NCBI GenBank assembly: GCA_021108035.1 | Contig: JAIORQ010000026.1 | Coordinates: 1-64,000, forward strand | Direction: 5' to 3' | Length of the DNA: 64,000 nucleotides | DNA from: Bacteroidales bacterium | Lineage (GTDB): Bacteria > Bacteroidota > Bacteroidia > Bacteroidales > JAADGE01 | Part shown: positions 62,577-64,000 of the stretch, in pieces | How the letters are laid out: each line of letters opens with the position of its first letter | Position numbering within the stretch: the first letter of the stretch is position 1 | Notes under the pieces: model-generated | What the model was told of the DNA's origin: nothing | Seen by the model: the letters and a program-made list of their open reading frames with translations, nothing else | Databases searched by the model: none | Made by a program: the position numbers and the translations under genes

Positions 62577-62820
62577 TAAAATAAATTTATAAATAATATA
62601 ATTATTCTTATATTCGTGCTGCACTACAGAAAGGGTTTACACAAAAACAAAATTTCTTAAACAGACAATTTATTAACAATTTAAATATTAAGTTTATAAT
62701 AGATTATTTTCCTTTATACAAGTCCAATTTGTCATAAACCAAAATTAATTCAGTTAAAAACTAAACTGAAAAAGTTTCCAGATTAATCAATTTACTTTTT
62801 AACACAATTGATTTAGTCTG

Positions 62821-62890
62821 AAACTAAACGATTTTACTTACAAACTAAACGATTTAACTTACAAACTAAACGAATTCACTTCAATACTAA
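62821..62890. repeat. 20-21-bp tandem repeats with CTAAACGATTT core
   Basis: About four units of the type (C)AAACTAAACGATTTNACTTA follow each other, the last ones degenerate. Related CTAAAC words continue to about 62945, and a 16-bp palindrome AGTACCCGTAGGTACT lies at 62947-62962. The rest of the 62577-63032 gap holds no gene and probably includes the promoter of the gene ending at 61218. Confidence 0.7.
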
Positions 62891-63032
62891 ACAGGTTTAG
62901 TTCAGAACATAATTAATTTACATCAGAACCGAGAGAATTTAGTTCAGAAGTACCCGTAGGTACTTGAACAGTACATGATTATCAGCAAGTTAGGGTTTTT
63001 TAATAAAAAAGACCCTGCGTATATTCATAAAA

Positions 63033-63160
63033 TTAATTTTCAAGAACAATATTTCCGTTTTCGTCTAATTTTACAATCCAATAATCGCAACCTCCATGAT
63101 TACCGCTGACATCAGCGTTATATAACACAGAAAACCGGCAACAATATTACTGCTATCTAA
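63033..63160 (-). pseudogene. C-terminal remnant of a DYWIVKLDENGNI-repeat protein, copy 2
   Basis: This is the counterpart of 60991-61130. A one-base deletion in an A-run (four instead of five A at about 63131) shifts the frame, so this copy is certainly not a gene. Confidence 0.65.
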
Positions 63161-63166
63161 TTTTTT

Positions 63167-63199
63167 ATTGAGGGTTTCACTTCAAGTGAAGCCCTCAAT
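63167..63199. terminator. Hairpin downstream of the second Fib_succ_major gene
   Basis: Identical in sequence to 61126-61158, again 60 bp beyond the stop codon. Confidence 0.75.
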
Positions 63200-63258
63200 T
63201 TTTCAAAAAAATTCGCTACGCGGTAAAATAATCAAATAATCGAATTGTAAAACAAATT

Positions 63259-64000
63259 CTAATCCCGTAAACAGCGAACTGAAAAGCCATAACCCTTATT
63301 GTCCAAGCTATGGCTTACATTGCTGTGATTGTAGGGGAGTATCCGGCTATGTGTGCACGTCCCACCGAACTCGGTATACTCGGTAGCCGACCAAAAAATG
63401 CCGTGGATACCAAGAGAATAGAAATTACCGTCATTGCAGCGACGGTAACCACCCGGAAGAGCAGTAAAACCGCTTTCATTTGTTGCCCCTGTATTTGGGC
63501 TGTCCCAATGGTCAGTGCCGGTTTCTTTCATTTTTCCGCCGGCTACACTTGATCCTCCCAAATAATCTGTTAGTTCCGTCCATTCGGCATCGCTCGGCAA
63601 ATGCCAATCGTCAGGGCAAACTCCTTGTACTCCGCTGGGGTTGGTATTACTGCTGACGGCATTATCACCCATTGCAGCAGCCCATGTGTATAATGCTCCG
63701 TATGTATCAGCTTCGCCCCCGCTGTTATTATTGTAATAACAATAAGCATCATCGGTATTATTATCGTCAAGATTTTCCCAAACAGTATTATCTTCTATAA
63801 GAGGTATTCCTGTGCCGTCATGATAACGGGTTACTTTAAGGTTTTCTTTCATCCATAATTGGTTGCCGATAATAACTGTATTGTAAGTATTTCCGTCATA
63901 GTCAGTAACTGTTGAAGGAGCTGTTAAAGTAGTAAAAGTTTTTTCATCTCCGTAGCTTATTCCCACAGAATTTATTGCATAAGCTCTTACATAATAAGTT
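63259..64000 (-). CDS. Fib_succ_major-domain protein, partial at window edge
   Basis: The reading frame is open to the end of the window, so the start lies outside. The visible 246 residues begin in a fibronectin-like repeat (YYVRAYAINSVGISYGDEKT) and include a complete Fib_succ_major domain (DYDGNTYNTVIIGNQLWMKE, GVCPDDWHLPSDAEW, FWSATEY, GFSVRCLRD). It is the paralogue of the gene at 61218. The N-terminal half of the domain is conserved with mostly silent changes; the C-terminal part is highly divergent. The downstream 250 bp is about 97% identical with that of the other gene. Confidence 0.85.
   Translation of the reverse strand, partial: TYYVRAYAINSVGISYGDEKTFTTLTAPSTVTDYDGNTYNTVIIGNQLWMKENLKVTRYHDGTGIPLIEDNTVWENLDDNNTDDAYCYYNNNSGGEADTYGALYTWAAAMGDNAVSSNTNPSGVQGVCPDDWHLPSDAEWTELTDYLGGSSVAGGKMKETGTDHWDSPNTGATNESGFTALPGGYRRCNDGNFYSLGIHGIFWSATEYTEFGGTCTHSRILPYNHSNVSHSLDNKGYGFSVRCLRD

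Noticed and set aside
62577-63032. DGR template repeat or reverse transcriptase between the two lectin-like genes
   Set aside because: No segment resembling the variable coding region and no reading frame with RT motifs is present in this gap; they would have to lie outside the window.
1-64000. CRISPR array, tRNA or rRNA genes
   Set aside because: No regularly spaced repeats with spacers and no cloverleaf or rRNA-like sequence was recognised by eye; a tRNAscan or Rfam run would settle this.

Overview
The window looks like a chromosomal segment of an AT-rich member of the Bacteroidota, probably Bacteroidales-like. The evidence is a SusC/SusD pair, many secreted proteins with type IX secretion (T9SS) C-terminal sorting domains, TAnnTTTG-type promoter boxes, and an IorAB 2-oxoacid:ferredoxin oxidoreductase that suggests anaerobic amino-acid catabolism. 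No rRNA, tRNA or CRISPR array was recognised.

Layout. 0.3-8 kb: a secreted caspase-like protein, an AEC permease, a small exported protein, RNase Z, a STAS protein, and a ribosomal protein S1 with greatly expanded low-complexity tails. 8-16 kb: a zinc-ribbon-like protein, an Asn/Ser/Tyr-rich lipoprotein, a FadL-type porin, two unknown envelope proteins and an acyl-CoA carboxylase carboxyltransferase. 16-22.8 kb: WbqC-like protein, AlkD-like glycosylase, PiT phosphate transporter, alginate-export-type porin, a NarL-type two-component system and a peroxiredoxin. 22.9-27.4 kb: iorA and iorB split by a VapBC-type toxin-antitoxin pair, then lipB and an RsmI-like methylase. 27.4-35.7 kb: secreted trypsin-like protease, MBL hydrolase, a pair of diverged membrane-anchored paralogues, RecG and a DjlA-like co-chaperone. 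36-42 kb: SusC, SusD and two accessory lipoproteins, resembling a peptide-import utilisation locus. 42-52 kb: T9SS-exported proteins including two C10 (streptopain-like) proteases. 52-56.4 kb: tandem VWA (YfbK-like) proteins. 56.5-60.8 kb: saccharopine-dehydrogenase-like protein and MutS. 61-64 kb: two Fib_succ_major-domain genes, the first a clear lipoprotein and the second cut by the window edge.

Proposed biology. C10 and trypsin-like proteases sit near a SusCD system of the kind known to take up peptides, and IorAB can oxidise the resulting aromatic 2-oxoacids, so protein foraging is a reasonable inference. A 16-bp partial palindrome (TACG-N8-CGTA) lies upstream of the PiT gene, the porin and the sensor kinase, suggesting a small local regulon of the encoded response regulator.

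Most unusual signals: (1) the last ~190 coding bases of the two Fib_succ_major genes differ mainly at codon positions 1 and 2, while the flanking noncoding DNA is about 97% identical, which is the pattern expected of diversity-generating-retroelement variable regions although no reverse transcriptase is in view; (2) a dispersed hairpin family with compensatory stem changes; (3) octanucleotide arrays that end within a few bases of the stop codon of three genes; (4) extensive domain shuffling and gene conversion in the secreted-protein cluster.
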